Shown here piece after piece: positions 54,616 to 62,135 of a DNA stretch of 64,000 nt (positions are counted from its first letter, which is position 1; each line of letters begins with the position of its first letter). A program made the translations under genes and the position numbers. The stretch is taken from the NCBI RefSeq assembly GCF_040225985.1, contig NZ_JBBPEU010000002.1:248001-312000 (forward strand), written 5' to 3'. The stretch is from Shimia sp040225985 (GTDB lineage Bacteria; Pseudomonadota; Alphaproteobacteria; Rhodobacterales; Rhodobacteraceae). The notes beneath the pieces were generated by a model. The model was not told where the DNA came from, searched no databases, and was given only the letters and a program-made list of their open reading frames with translations.

Positions 54616-55389
54616 TTAATCGAAAACCCATGCCCCGAGGATCACCATCCAGACGAATTGCAGGTTCATCAGTGGGGTCACTGCATAAGCGGCCAACATC
54701 CGCAGCGACACCACCAACAGCCAGCGCGCAACGAACAGCACGCCCCCATAGGCGGCGACCCAGACCATGTCTGTGAGTGGCATGGATTTATATACAAAAG
54801 GCAGGGCCGCCGCCATAACCGCACCTAGCGCGAGGTTCGGATAGAACACCTGCGCCAGCGCATTGGTTTCAAACCGGCCGATATAGCGCGCCAGCACCAT
54901 CGACAGGGTGCCACAGAGGCACGCCGCCAGAGCGATCAGGTGCCCCGTGGAAACCGACGCCAGCCCTTGCGGAAACAGGCGCAACACACCGATGAACCCG
55001 GCCCCAAGCGCCCCCCAGGCCAGCGGGCGGACATGTTCGCCAAGGAACAGGCCGGAAAACAGCCCTGCGAACAAAGGCATCATACCGATGAAAACAAAGA
55101 CCTCGGCAAAGGGCAGCAGGCGGAAGGCGTGGAAAAAGGCGACCGATCCCGCAATCGTCACCCCCGCCCGAAGCGCCATGGCGCGCGGACAGGTGGTACG
55201 CAGGGTCTGCCGTTGGTGCCCGAACCGGGCCGACAGCACCGAAAGCGCGGCCACCAACAGGCCCGAAACCGCAAAGAGCTGCGGGGCGGCATAGCCATGG
55301 GACAGGAATTTGGTGATCGCATCCGCGGATGAAATCATCAGCGTGTAGATCACCACCAGCGCCGTTCCGGTCAGGGCTGCCTTGTGCAT
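54616..55389 (-). CDS. EamA/DMT transporter, truncated by an in-frame stop
   Basis: A 257-codon frame starting at an ATG with GGCAGGGGT upstream, with about nine membrane helices in two EamA repeats. It ends at AWVFD-stop, where the family continues with a short loop and one more helix. That helix is present in frame downstream (54457-54615), so one nonsense change explains the truncation. The gene starts 10 bases after the stop of the 357-aa gene, so it is the third member of the repeat-peptide operon. Product function is doubtful; the 257-residue protein could still be made. Confidence 0.8.
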   Translation of the reverse strand: MHKAALTGTALVVIYTLMISSADAITKFLSHGYAAPQLFAVSGLLVAALSVLSARFGHQRQTLRTTCPRAMALRAGVTIAGSVAFFHAFRLLPFAEVFVFIGMMPLFAGLFSGLFLGEHVRPLAWGALGAGFIGVLRLFPQGLASVSTGHLIALAACLCGTLSMVLARYIGRFETNALAQVFYPNLALGAVMAAALPFVYKSMPLTDMVWVAAYGGVLFVARWLLVVSLRMLAAYAVTPLMNLQFVWMVILGAWVFD

Positions 55390-55399
55390 ACCCCTGCCC

Positions 55400-56473
55400 T
55401 CACAATCCGACCACGGCGGCATCCGCACGCGCGAACCCCTGGAAAAAGGCACCAAACCGGTCACAAGAGGTTTCGGCCCAAGAGACAACGGCCTGTGCAT
55501 CTTCGGACAGGTTGTCCAGAACGGTCGCGCGCATCTTGCCCCAGTCGTCGCTGCGGTCATCCATGCGGAACATGCATTCAGACAACTCGCGCAAGGGCCC
55601 CGGCCCGCCTTCGGGACGGAAAAAGGCCATGCGTTCGGCGCTGACGGGCTTGGCAAAGGCGGTGTCGCCAGTGTCGGCCAACCGCCAGTTGCAGACCAGA
55701 AATTCGTGATAATCATCCTGCGGCAGGCCCGGCGCGCCGGTCTCGACCTCAAACAGGTGGGTGTGGCGATCCAGCCAGCGCGCCCAGACCTCGGGCACGT
55801 CGAACCCGCCATAGCGCATGGCAATACAGACCTCGGCCAGAAGGTCGGCATTCTGTTCCAGAAACGCCAAAAGGCCTGTGAATTCCAGCGAGGTGCCGGT
55901 TTCGGCATCAAGCATTGGGTCTTTGCGCCCGTATTCCGACAGGTAGAACACCGCGTGGGTCAGCTCGTAGGCGGCTTTTTTGTTGGGCATCGCAAAGGTG
56001 GCGGAACGCGCGATAAAGGCGCGCATCCGGTCTTCGAGGCCTGCATCTTCGGCCAGCGGATCCACCCCCCGGCGGGTCATCAGGCGACGGGCCTCCATGC
56101 GTTGCAGATCGGATAGTTCGGCGCGGGCAAAGCCCTGCCTGGCCACCCAGTCGGCCAAAGCGGGCCCCTTTTGTCCCGACATGCCAAGGTCTTCGAGATC
56201 AAGACAGATCGACAGCAGGAAGCGGTAATATTGCGGGAAAAACTGAAGTCGTTTTTCCACCTTGTCGTAAAACCCCTGATAGGCGGCCAGCCCCTGTTCG
56301 GACACGGGCGCGCCCGTGCATTCCAGAATATTCAGAAGCTCGGCATTTTCCTTGAGCCAGAACACGTCATCCCCGAACCGGCGATGGCGTGCAAAGCTTT
56401 GCATCAGGGCAGCGGCGCGCTCGGCACGGGGCAACCGACGGGACGGGACGTCAAGGTGCACGATATTGGTCAT
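55400..56473 (-). CDS. Helix-rich protein of unknown function, partner of the TSGL-repeat protein
   Basis: I do not recognise a family with confidence. The 357-residue soluble protein has no signal peptide or membrane helix and is predicted by eye to be almost all helical. Notable segments are KKAAYELTHAVFYLSEYGRK (about 165-185), RWLDRHTHLFEVET (about 232-246) and DDYHEFLVCNWRLADTGD (about 252-270). The His/Tyr/Asp/Trp-rich pattern could line an active site in an alpha/alpha barrel. It lies between the repeat-protein gene and the transporter on the same strand. A maturation enzyme or binding partner is the best guess from context. Confidence 0.8.
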   Translation of the reverse strand: MTNIVHLDVPSRRLPRAERAAALMQSFARHRRFGDDVFWLKENAELLNILECTGAPVSEQGLAAYQGFYDKVEKRLQFFPQYYRFLLSICLDLEDLGMSGQKGPALADWVARQGFARAELSDLQRMEARRLMTRRGVDPLAEDAGLEDRMRAFIARSATFAMPNKKAAYELTHAVFYLSEYGRKDPMLDAETGTSLEFTGLLAFLEQNADLLAEVCIAMRYGGFDVPEVWARWLDRHTHLFEVETGAPGLPQDDYHEFLVCNWRLADTGDTAFAKPVSAERMAFFRPEGGPGPLRELSECMFRMDDRSDDWGKMRATVLDNLSEDAQAVVSWAETSCDRFGAFFQGFARADAAVVGL

Positions 56474-56498
56474 GTCAAATCTCCCTCTTCTGTGTGAA

Positions 56499-56518
56499 GG
56501 GGCGCAACCCTGCGCCCC
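56499..56518 (-). promoter_or_regulatory. Hairpin between the repeat-protein gene and its partner
   Basis: GGGGCGCA and TGCGCCCC form a perfect eight-base stem around a four-base loop in the 65-base gap. With only a short T tract it would attenuate transcription or stabilise the upstream message, giving more repeat protein than partner. That is a pattern seen in many precursor-enzyme operons. Confidence 0.6.
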
Positions 56519-56538
56519 GTTCCCGCTGGCAGGTCGGA

Positions 56539-57102
56539 TCAGAGACCCGAGGTGAACAGTTCGGCGCCTTCGCCCGCCTCGGCCGTGGCATCGGCCTTGG
56601 GGGCCAGACCGCTGGTAAACATCTGCACCAGCCCCGAAGTGAACATCTCGGTTGCGTCTCCGGCATCGGTCGACGTGCCGCTGGCCGACAGACCGCTGGT
56701 GAACATCTCGGTGCCTTCACCTGCGGTGGCGTTGGCCGTCGCCTTGGGGGCCAGACCCGAGGTGAACATCTGTACCAGACCGCTGGTGAACATTTCGGTC
56801 GCCTCGCCTGTCCCGGACGAGGTGCCGCTGGCCGACAGACCCGAGGTATACATCTCGAGCCCTTCCCCAGAGGCCGTGGTCGCCGCCCCGGTTGGAGCAA
56901 GGCCGCTGGTAAACATCTGGACAAGGCCCGAGGTGAACATTTCGGCACCGCCCCCGGTCAGGGCATCAGGCGCCATGTCGGGCGACAGGCCGGACGTGAA
57001 CATTTCAGTCTCGAGACCATCATGCATACTGGTCCCTGAACGGTGCAGCGCACGGTTCGCAAAGACTTCGTTAACCATTTGGGCAGACTTTTGAGCGAGC
57101 AT
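56539..57102 (-). CDS. TSGL-heptad repeat protein, possible multi-core precursor peptide
   Basis: A 187-residue protein unlike any family I can name. A 32-residue N-terminal region (MLAQKSAQMVNEVFANRALH...) precedes three tandem units of 50, 49 and 49 residues and a final heptad that ends the protein. Each unit carries three copies of (E/Q)(M/L)(F/Y)TSGL: one followed by a Ser/Gly/Thr spacer, one joined directly to VQMFTSGL, then an Ala-Pro-rich spacer ending GEG. Ten heptads in all; no cysteine. The ATG at 57102 has GGAGGG upstream; a longer frame to 57153 is unlikely. Candidates are a multi-core modified peptide, a secreted adhesive or amyloid-like protein, or a repeat scaffold. Confidence 0.85.
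   Translation of the reverse strand: MLAQKSAQMVNEVFANRALHRSGTSMHDGLETEMFTSGLSPDMAPDALTGGGAEMFTSGLVQMFTSGLAPTGAATTASGEGLEMYTSGLSASGTSSGTGEATEMFTSGLVQMFTSGLAPKATANATAGEGTEMFTSGLSASGTSTDAGDATEMFTSGLVQMFTSGLAPKADATAEAGEGAELFTSGL
56563..57006 (-). repeat. Three tandem 147-150-base coding repeats
   Basis: Units at 57006-56857 (150 bases), 56856-56710 (147) and 56709-56563 (147) encode the three 50/49/49-residue repeats. The heptad serine is coded TCC in copy 1 and then strictly alternates TCG, AGC through copies 2 to 10, while the protein sequence stays constant. Confidence 0.85.
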
Positions 57103-57506
57103 TTTGGAAACCCTCCAGTGGTAGTTTCGTGTTGAAGTTTTGAGCCTCTTCACGCTTGCACGTTAAACGGGTTTTGCAAAACTATTTTTCCCCTTTTTGG
57201 TGTTTATTATCCCTCCAAACACATCAAAAATCACCCCCAAACACCTGAAATATAGTGACTTTTTGCGGTGTAATTATTTGCCATTTTTATGCCGCATTTA
57301 TGCCACATTTGCGCCACATTCGGCCAAACGGCATGATCCAAACGCGTTTCTCGCACCGGTTCGACCGGAAAAATTCGCAGAATCGGCAGGGGTGATTCCT
57401 CGGGGGAACGCCTGTGCTCTCTCCATGACTTGCAGGGGCGAATCCCCCCTTGCATGCCCCGCCCCCCTGCGGGATACAAAAGAGGCAGGACAACGGGAGA
57501 GCCGCC
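57103..57506. promoter_or_regulatory. AT-rich 404-base intergenic region with iterated motifs
   Basis: Clearly lower in GC than the rest of the window. It holds CCAAACAC twice, 22 bases apart (57215-57222, 57237-57244), three tandem 11-base units ending GCC(A/G)CA (57286-57318), and an imperfect inverted repeat TTGCA/TGCAA (57156-57179). All lie upstream of the repeat-protein gene. The right part is the leader of xthA. No RNA gene or further reading frame is supported. Confidence 0.5.
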
Positions 57507-58310
57507 ATGAAAGTCGCAACCTTCAATATCAACGGCATCAAGGCGCGTATTCTGGCTCTGCCGCAATGGCTGGACGAGGCCGACGCGGATGTGGTGGTGC
57601 TTCAGGAAATCAAATCCGTGGACGAGGCTTTCCCCCGCGAGATTTTTGAAGATCGCGGCTATCAGGTGGAAACCCACGGCCAGAAGAGTTTCAACGGAGT
57701 CGCGATCTTGTCGCGACTGCCCCTAGAGGATGTCACCCGCGGATTGCCCGGTGATGACGCCGACGAACAGGCGCGCTGGATCGAAGCCACAGTGATGGGA
57801 GAGGTGCCAATCCGTGTCTGCGGCCTGTACTTGCCCAATGGCAACCCCGTCGAGATCGAAAACGGCGTGCCGGTGGCAGGGGGCAAATATGCCTATAAGC
57901 TCGCCTGGATGGAACGGCTATATGCACGGGCGCAAGAGTTGCTGGCGCTGGAGGAACCGTTCCTTATGGCCGGGGATTACAACATCATCCCGCAAGACGA
58001 GGACGCACGCCGCCCCGAAGCCTGGCAGGAAGATGCACTGGCTCGCCCTGAAAGCCGCGCCGCCTTTCGCCGGATCGTGAATCTTGGCCTGACAGAGGCG
58101 TTTCGCGCCACCACCCAAGGCGGCGGCCATTACAGTTTCTGGGATTACCAGGCAGGGGCCTGGAACCGCGATGACGGCATCCGGATCGACCATTTCCTGT
58201 TGAGCCCGCAATGTGCGGACTTGCTGCTGGATTGCCAGATCGACAAGGACGTACGCGGACGCGAAAAACCGTCGGATCACGTGCCCGTCTGGGTCGATCT
58301 GGCGGCCTGA
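57507..58310 (+). CDS. xthA: Exodeoxyribonuclease III (AP endonuclease)
   Basis: Repairs abasic sites and trims 3' ends. The 267-residue protein has the metal Glu in VLQEIKS (residue 34), GDYNIIPQDEDA and the C-terminal SDHVPVW. ATG at 57507 follows GGGAGAG. Single gene divergent from the repeat-peptide operon. Confidence 0.95.
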   Translation: MKVATFNINGIKARILALPQWLDEADADVVVLQEIKSVDEAFPREIFEDRGYQVETHGQKSFNGVAILSRLPLEDVTRGLPGDDADEQARWIEATVMGEVPIRVCGLYLPNGNPVEIENGVPVAGGKYAYKLAWMERLYARAQELLALEEPFLMAGDYNIIPQDEDARRPEAWQEDALARPESRAAFRRIVNLGLTEAFRATTQGGGHYSFWDYQAGAWNRDDGIRIDHFLLSPQCADLLLDCQIDKDVRGREKPSDHVPVWVDLAA

Positions 58311-58331
58311 CCTGTCAGGGGCAGAGGCAGG

Positions 58332-59030
58332 TCAGTTCAGGTCGGGATCTTTCCAGTACTTCGTGCCGGTGGCCGAGGTCGCAACCCGCCAGCCCTTTTT
58401 CGAGAGATAAAACACCCTGCGCCCGTCCACGAACTGGGCCTCTTGCCGCTGCGCATCCTCGCCCGACATGGCGCTGGCGCGCGCGGTGGCGTCATAGCCG
58501 TTTTCGACAAAATCCTGAAACAGTGCGGCCTCTTCGAACAGGATCACCAGCTTGCGTTCAAAGCCGCCAATGCCGAAGGCGATCCCGACACCGCCGGTGC
58601 CCATTTTCATATAGGTGCGCGCGCCACTTTCGCGCGCGACGGCGACCCCCCGCCCATAGCCTGCCGCGGCCCCGGCCAGCGTGATCTGCCGCGCGTCAAA
58701 CGCAGCATAGCCATAACTTTTCTGGAAAAGCGCGGCGGCCTCGGGGTCTTCGGCCAGAAGTTGTGCAAGGGTGTCATCCGCCACCGCGTCCATGCGGGTG
58801 CGGGTGGCTTCGGGGGTGTCCTCGTTCGAGGCCATTTCGACCGCCGAATCGAGGCTGTCGCCCACGGCAGTGGCGGCCTTGTCGACCACCTTGCCCACAT
58901 CCTGGGCGGTGTTGCCGACCGCCGCGCCGGCCTCGCTCGCGCCTTCTTTGACCTTTTCCCATAGGTTTTCGGCAGACAGGGACAGAGGAAGAAAGCCAGC
59001 CGCAACAGCGGCAAGGATCACGTGGCGCAT
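58332..59030 (-). CDS. SYLF (YSC84) domain lipid-binding protein, exported
   Basis: A 232-residue protein with a signal peptide (about 1-20), an Ala-rich amphipathic helix region (about 25-75, KEGASEAGAAVGNTAQDVGK), and a YSC84/SYLF domain (about 85-215) with YGYAAFDARQITLAGAAAGYGRG and MGTGGVGIAFGIGG. SYLF domains bind phospholipids. An envelope-stress or membrane role is likely; the exact function is unknown. ATG at 59030 is chosen for the signal peptide. Confidence 0.85.
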   Translation of the reverse strand: MRHVILAAVAAGFLPLSLSAENLWEKVKEGASEAGAAVGNTAQDVGKVVDKAATAVGDSLDSAVEMASNEDTPEATRTRMDAVADDTLAQLLAEDPEAAALFQKSYGYAAFDARQITLAGAAAGYGRGVAVARESGARTYMKMGTGGVGIAFGIGGFERKLVILFEEAALFQDFVENGYDATARASAMSGEDAQRQEAQFVDGRRVFYLSKKGWRVATSATGTKYWKDPDLN

Positions 59031-59128
59031 GGGTAAAGTCCCGTTCAGGTTCGGTTGAGAAAAGGATAGCACGCGCGCGAGGCGGGCAAAGGAGAAATCT
59101 GTCGGGGGGACCGGCAGCCCCCCCTGCC

Positions 59129-60304
59129 CTAGCCTTCCGCTGTGACGTCGTAGCGATAAATCCAGTCGAACTGCTGCAACAGTTTCTTGGGCGCCAGACT
59201 CGAGGCCACACGCAACCCAAGATGGGCCCCGAAACGCAGCGGTGGTAGCGACAGGTGGTATTTCCATGCGTTGCCATTGGCGGTTTCAACCACCTTGGAC
59301 GCGCGGGCATGACGACGCGCCTGATAAGCGGCCAGCCCCTCGGGAAGGTTATCGGCCTTGTCCAGCGCGTCGGCCAGAACCCAGGCGTCCTCCATGGCCA
59401 TGACCGCCCCCTGCGCCATGAAGGGCAACGTCGGATGGGCCGCGTCGCCCAGGATCGCGGTATGCCCCTTGTGCCAGCTGCGCGCCACCGGATGCCGGAA
59501 CAGGCCCCAGACGCCTACGTTCTCGACCGCGCCAAGCAACCGGGCAGTGTCGCCGCCGAAATCGCCAAACGCCTTACGCAGGTTGTCGGGATCGTCGCGA
59601 TGGGTCCAGCCCTCTTCGGCCCAGCCCATCCGTTCCTGCACGGCCACGATATTAACGATTTCGCCGCCCCGCAGGGGATAGCTGACCACATGCCGGTGCG
59701 GGCCCATGTGCACGCGGGCCACGTTCGGATGGTTCATGGTATTGGGCACGGTCGCCCGCCATGCCACCTGCCGTGTAAAGAATGGCGCGGTCACGCCGTT
59801 CAACTCGGGGCGCAGTTTCGAATGCAACCCGTCCGCCCCGACTACAAGATCGGCGCGCGTCTCGGCCCCGTTGGCCAGATGGATCACGGGGGTGTCGGTC
59901 GCCTCGATCCGCGCGACCCTTTGCAACAGGCGGATCTTGATCCCCTGCGCCCGTACGGCCTCTGCCAGAAGGTCGATCAGGTCGGCGCGGTGCAGGAAGA
60001 AATAGGGTTGATCGGCCGGCAGCAAACCAAGGTCCAGCCGCGACACCAGCCTGCCCGCTTTGTAATCACGCAGTTCCACCGCCTGCCCCTGCACGGCGCG
60101 GGCACGCAAGGCGTCTTCCAGACCCAACGCGCGCAGCACGACAAAACCGTTCGGGCTGACCTGAAGTCCCGCGCCGACCTCGGTGATGGCCTCGGCCTGT
60201 TCCAGAACCGTGACCTCGGCACCGCGCGCCCGCAGGGCAAGCGCCGCCGTCAGGCCGCCGATACCGGCGCCGACAATCTTGATTTTAAGACCTGCGAGAC
60301 TCAT
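59129..60304 (-). CDS. FAD-dependent aromatic monooxygenase (salicylate hydroxylase-like)
   Basis: Class A flavoprotein hydroxylase. The 391-residue protein has the FAD-binding GAGIGGLTAALAL near residue 13, the DG motif VVGADGLHSKLR near residue 155, and the second FAD motif GDAAHPTLPFMAQG near residue 285. The sequence is most like salicylate or 3-hydroxybenzoate hydroxylases, but the substrate is not fixed. ATG follows AAAAGGAACGC. A strong terminator for dksA separates it from the gene upstream. Confidence 0.9.
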   Translation of the reverse strand: MSLAGLKIKIVGAGIGGLTAALALRARGAEVTVLEQAEAITEVGAGLQVSPNGFVVLRALGLEDALRARAVQGQAVELRDYKAGRLVSRLDLGLLPADQPYFFLHRADLIDLLAEAVRAQGIKIRLLQRVARIEATDTPVIHLANGAETRADLVVGADGLHSKLRPELNGVTAPFFTRQVAWRATVPNTMNHPNVARVHMGPHRHVVSYPLRGGEIVNIVAVQERMGWAEEGWTHRDDPDNLRKAFGDFGGDTARLLGAVENVGVWGLFRHPVARSWHKGHTAILGDAAHPTLPFMAQGAVMAMEDAWVLADALDKADNLPEGLAAYQARRHARASKVVETANGNAWKYHLSLPPLRFGAHLGLRVASSLAPKKLLQQFDWIYRYDVTAEG

Positions 60305-60321
60305 GCGTTCCTTTTGAAACG

Positions 60322-60348
60322 AAAAACGCCGGGGCAAAAGCCCCGGCG
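60322..60348 (-). terminator. Intrinsic terminator of dksA
   Basis: CGCCGGGGC and GCCCCGGCG (60327-60348) form a perfect nine-base stem around four bases; on the minus strand TTTTTCG follows. Confidence 0.9.
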
Positions 60349-60375
60349 CCCGAAATTTTTCGCAATCACGACGGT

Positions 60376-60798
60376 TTAATCGTCGCGGTGCACGCGCTCG
60401 CGGCGTTCGTGACGCTCTTGCGCTTCAAGGCTCATGGTGGCGATCGGACGCGCATCCAGACGCTTGAGCGAAATCGGTTCACCCGTCACTTCGCAATAGC
60501 CGTATTCGCCTTCGTCGATCCGGCGCAGTGCCGAGTCGATCTTGGCAACCAGCTTGCGCTGGCGGTCGCGGGTGCGCAATTCAAGCGCGCGGTCGGTTTC
60601 CTCGGAGGCACGATCGGCCACGTCCGGAATGTTGCGCGTGCTTTCCTGCAACCCTTCGATGGTGTCGCGGCTGTCTTCAAGAAGCTCATCCCGCCACGCG
60701 ATCAGCTTGCGGCGAAAATACTCGATCTGACGATCGTTCATGAACGGTTCGTCCTCTGCCGGACGATAATCGTCAGGCAGGAAAGTTTCTGCTTTCAT
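60376..60798 (-). CDS. dksA: DksA-family RNA polymerase regulator with one cysteine
   Basis: Binds the RNA polymerase secondary channel and works with ppGpp. The 140-residue protein keeps the coiled-coil tip Asp residues (NIPDVADRASEE) and the GYCEVTGEPI segment, but three of the four zinc-finger cysteines are replaced (GYCEVTG for CxxC, and SLEA at the second pair). Alphaproteobacterial DksA proteins with a reduced finger are known to function. The start is ambiguous: ATGs at 60849, 60831 and 60798 each have a good ribosome-binding site; 60798 matches the family length. Confidence 0.9.
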   Translation of the reverse strand: MKAETFLPDDYRPAEDEPFMNDRQIEYFRRKLIAWRDELLEDSRDTIEGLQESTRNIPDVADRASEETDRALELRTRDRQRKLVAKIDSALRRIDEGEYGYCEVTGEPISLKRLDARPIATMSLEAQERHERRERVHRDD

Positions 60799-61177
60799 GC
60801 TAGTTCCCTCGTCGTGGCTAACGTCCGTCATCGTGACTTCCTCAGACATCAGACCCCCCTTAACTCTGGGCACGGCAATAGCGGGTTCCCAAGGGATTGT
60901 CACTAGTCAAAGCACTGTTTTGCCCGGTTTCACGTAAATGCGATGCAAAAGAAAGCAATCCACCGTTTCCGTATAGGAAACAAGCCAGTACCACGTCAGC
61001 GGGCCTCCGGCAGGCGGCAGGCACAGAGAAACCTGCATCACTTTTCCGCACCTCCAACGAATCCACCCTGCCGCGACGCCACGGCCCGCCTTGCCAAAGC
61101 GCCCTGCCCCCTTTACCTCGTTGTCTGACAAATCAAGGACTGACGCGCGCTTGCAAGACTTGCAGGAAGGGATGAAC
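60799..61177. promoter_or_regulatory. Divergent control region between dksA and moxR
   Basis: It contains alternative dksA starts and a palindrome GTTTCC-GTATA-GGAAAC at 60965-60981, a possible operator shared by both genes. No other gene is supported in this stretch. Confidence 0.45.
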
Positions 61178-62026
61178 ATGACGCACCGTTTTGAAGGGAC
61201 AGCCAGCTATGTGGCGACAGATGACCTGACCGTGGCCGTGAACGCAGCGGTGGCGCTGGAACGCCCACTGCTGGTCAAGGGTGAACCGGGCACCGGCAAG
61301 ACCGAGCTGGCCAAACAGGTGGCCAACGGGCTTGGCCTGCGCATGATCGAATGGAACGTGAAATCCACGACCAAGGCACAACAGGGGCTTTATGAATACG
61401 ACGCCGTCAGCCGCCTGCGGGATTCCCAGCTTGGCGAAGAACGCGTGCATGATGTGAAAAACTACATCAAGAAAGGCAAGCTTTGGGAAGCCTTCGAGGC
61501 GGATGAAAAGGTTGTGCTGCTGATCGACGAGATCGACAAGGCCGATATCGAGTTTCCGAACGACCTTTTGCAGGAGCTCGACAAGATGGAGTTCCACGTC
61601 TACGAGACCGGCGAAACCATCAAGGCGCGACAGCGCCCGATCATCATCATCACCTCGAACAATGAAAAGGAACTGCCCGACGCCTTCCTGCGCCGCTGTT
61701 TCTTCCATTATATCCGCTTCCCCGAGCATGACACGATGAAACAGATCGTCGAGGTCCATCACCCGGGAATCAAGGAGTCGCTGCTGACCACGGCCCTGAC
61801 GCGGTTCTATGAAATCCGCGAGACGCCGGGTCTCAAGAAAAAACCGTCGACCTCGGAAGTGCTGGACTGGCTGAAACTGCTTCTGGCCGAGGATCTTGAT
61901 GCAGAAGACCTGCAGCGTGACGGGGCCAATGCCCTGCCGAAATTGCACGGCGCGTTGCTCAAGAATGAACAGGATGTGCACCTGTTCGAACGCCTGGCTT
62001 TCATGGCGCGATCACAACGTGGATAA
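61178..62026 (+). CDS. MoxR-family AAA ATPase
   Basis: Chaperone-like AAA+ ATPase that usually works with a von Willebrand A-domain partner. The 282-residue protein has Walker A GEPGTGKTELAK near residue 38, Walker B VVLLIDEIDKAD near residue 110, and sensor 1 in IIITSNNEKELPDAFLRRC. ATG at 61178 follows AAGGG at good spacing; one at 61172 is too close. The VWA partner is not among the next three genes and may lie beyond the window. Confidence 0.92.
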   Translation: MTHRFEGTASYVATDDLTVAVNAAVALERPLLVKGEPGTGKTELAKQVANGLGLRMIEWNVKSTTKAQQGLYEYDAVSRLRDSQLGEERVHDVKNYIKKGKLWEAFEADEKVVLLIDEIDKADIEFPNDLLQELDKMEFHVYETGETIKARQRPIIIITSNNEKELPDAFLRRCFFHYIRFPEHDTMKQIVEVHHPGIKESLLTTALTRFYEIRETPGLKKKPSTSEVLDWLKLLLAEDLDAEDLQRDGANALPKLHGALLKNEQDVHLFERLAFMARSQRG

Positions 62027-62037
62027 TTCTGGGCGAA

Positions 62038-62066
62038 AGGGCGTGATTATTTCTGGTTCACGCCCT
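62038..62066 (+). other. Stem-loop after moxR
   Basis: AGGGCGTGA and TCACGCCCT form a perfect nine-base stem around an eleven-base loop 12 bases after moxR. With no T tract it may stabilise the message or reduce read-through. Confidence 0.55.
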
Positions 62067-62135
62067 ATTGTCGCCTAACTAGCCCCCTAGCCATGGGGCA
62101 TGCCACCTGCGGATCGCCCGCGCCGGGAGAACGGA

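Noticed and set aside
56539..57010. Possible CRISPR-like repeat array
   Set aside because: Repeats are 147-150 bases, in frame, vary synonymously and encode a conserved peptide; there are no unique spacers or cas genes.
57103..57153. Longer start of the repeat protein
   Set aside because: The ATG at 57102 has a strong GGAGGG site; the extension to 57153 would cover that leader and has no ribosome-binding site of its own.
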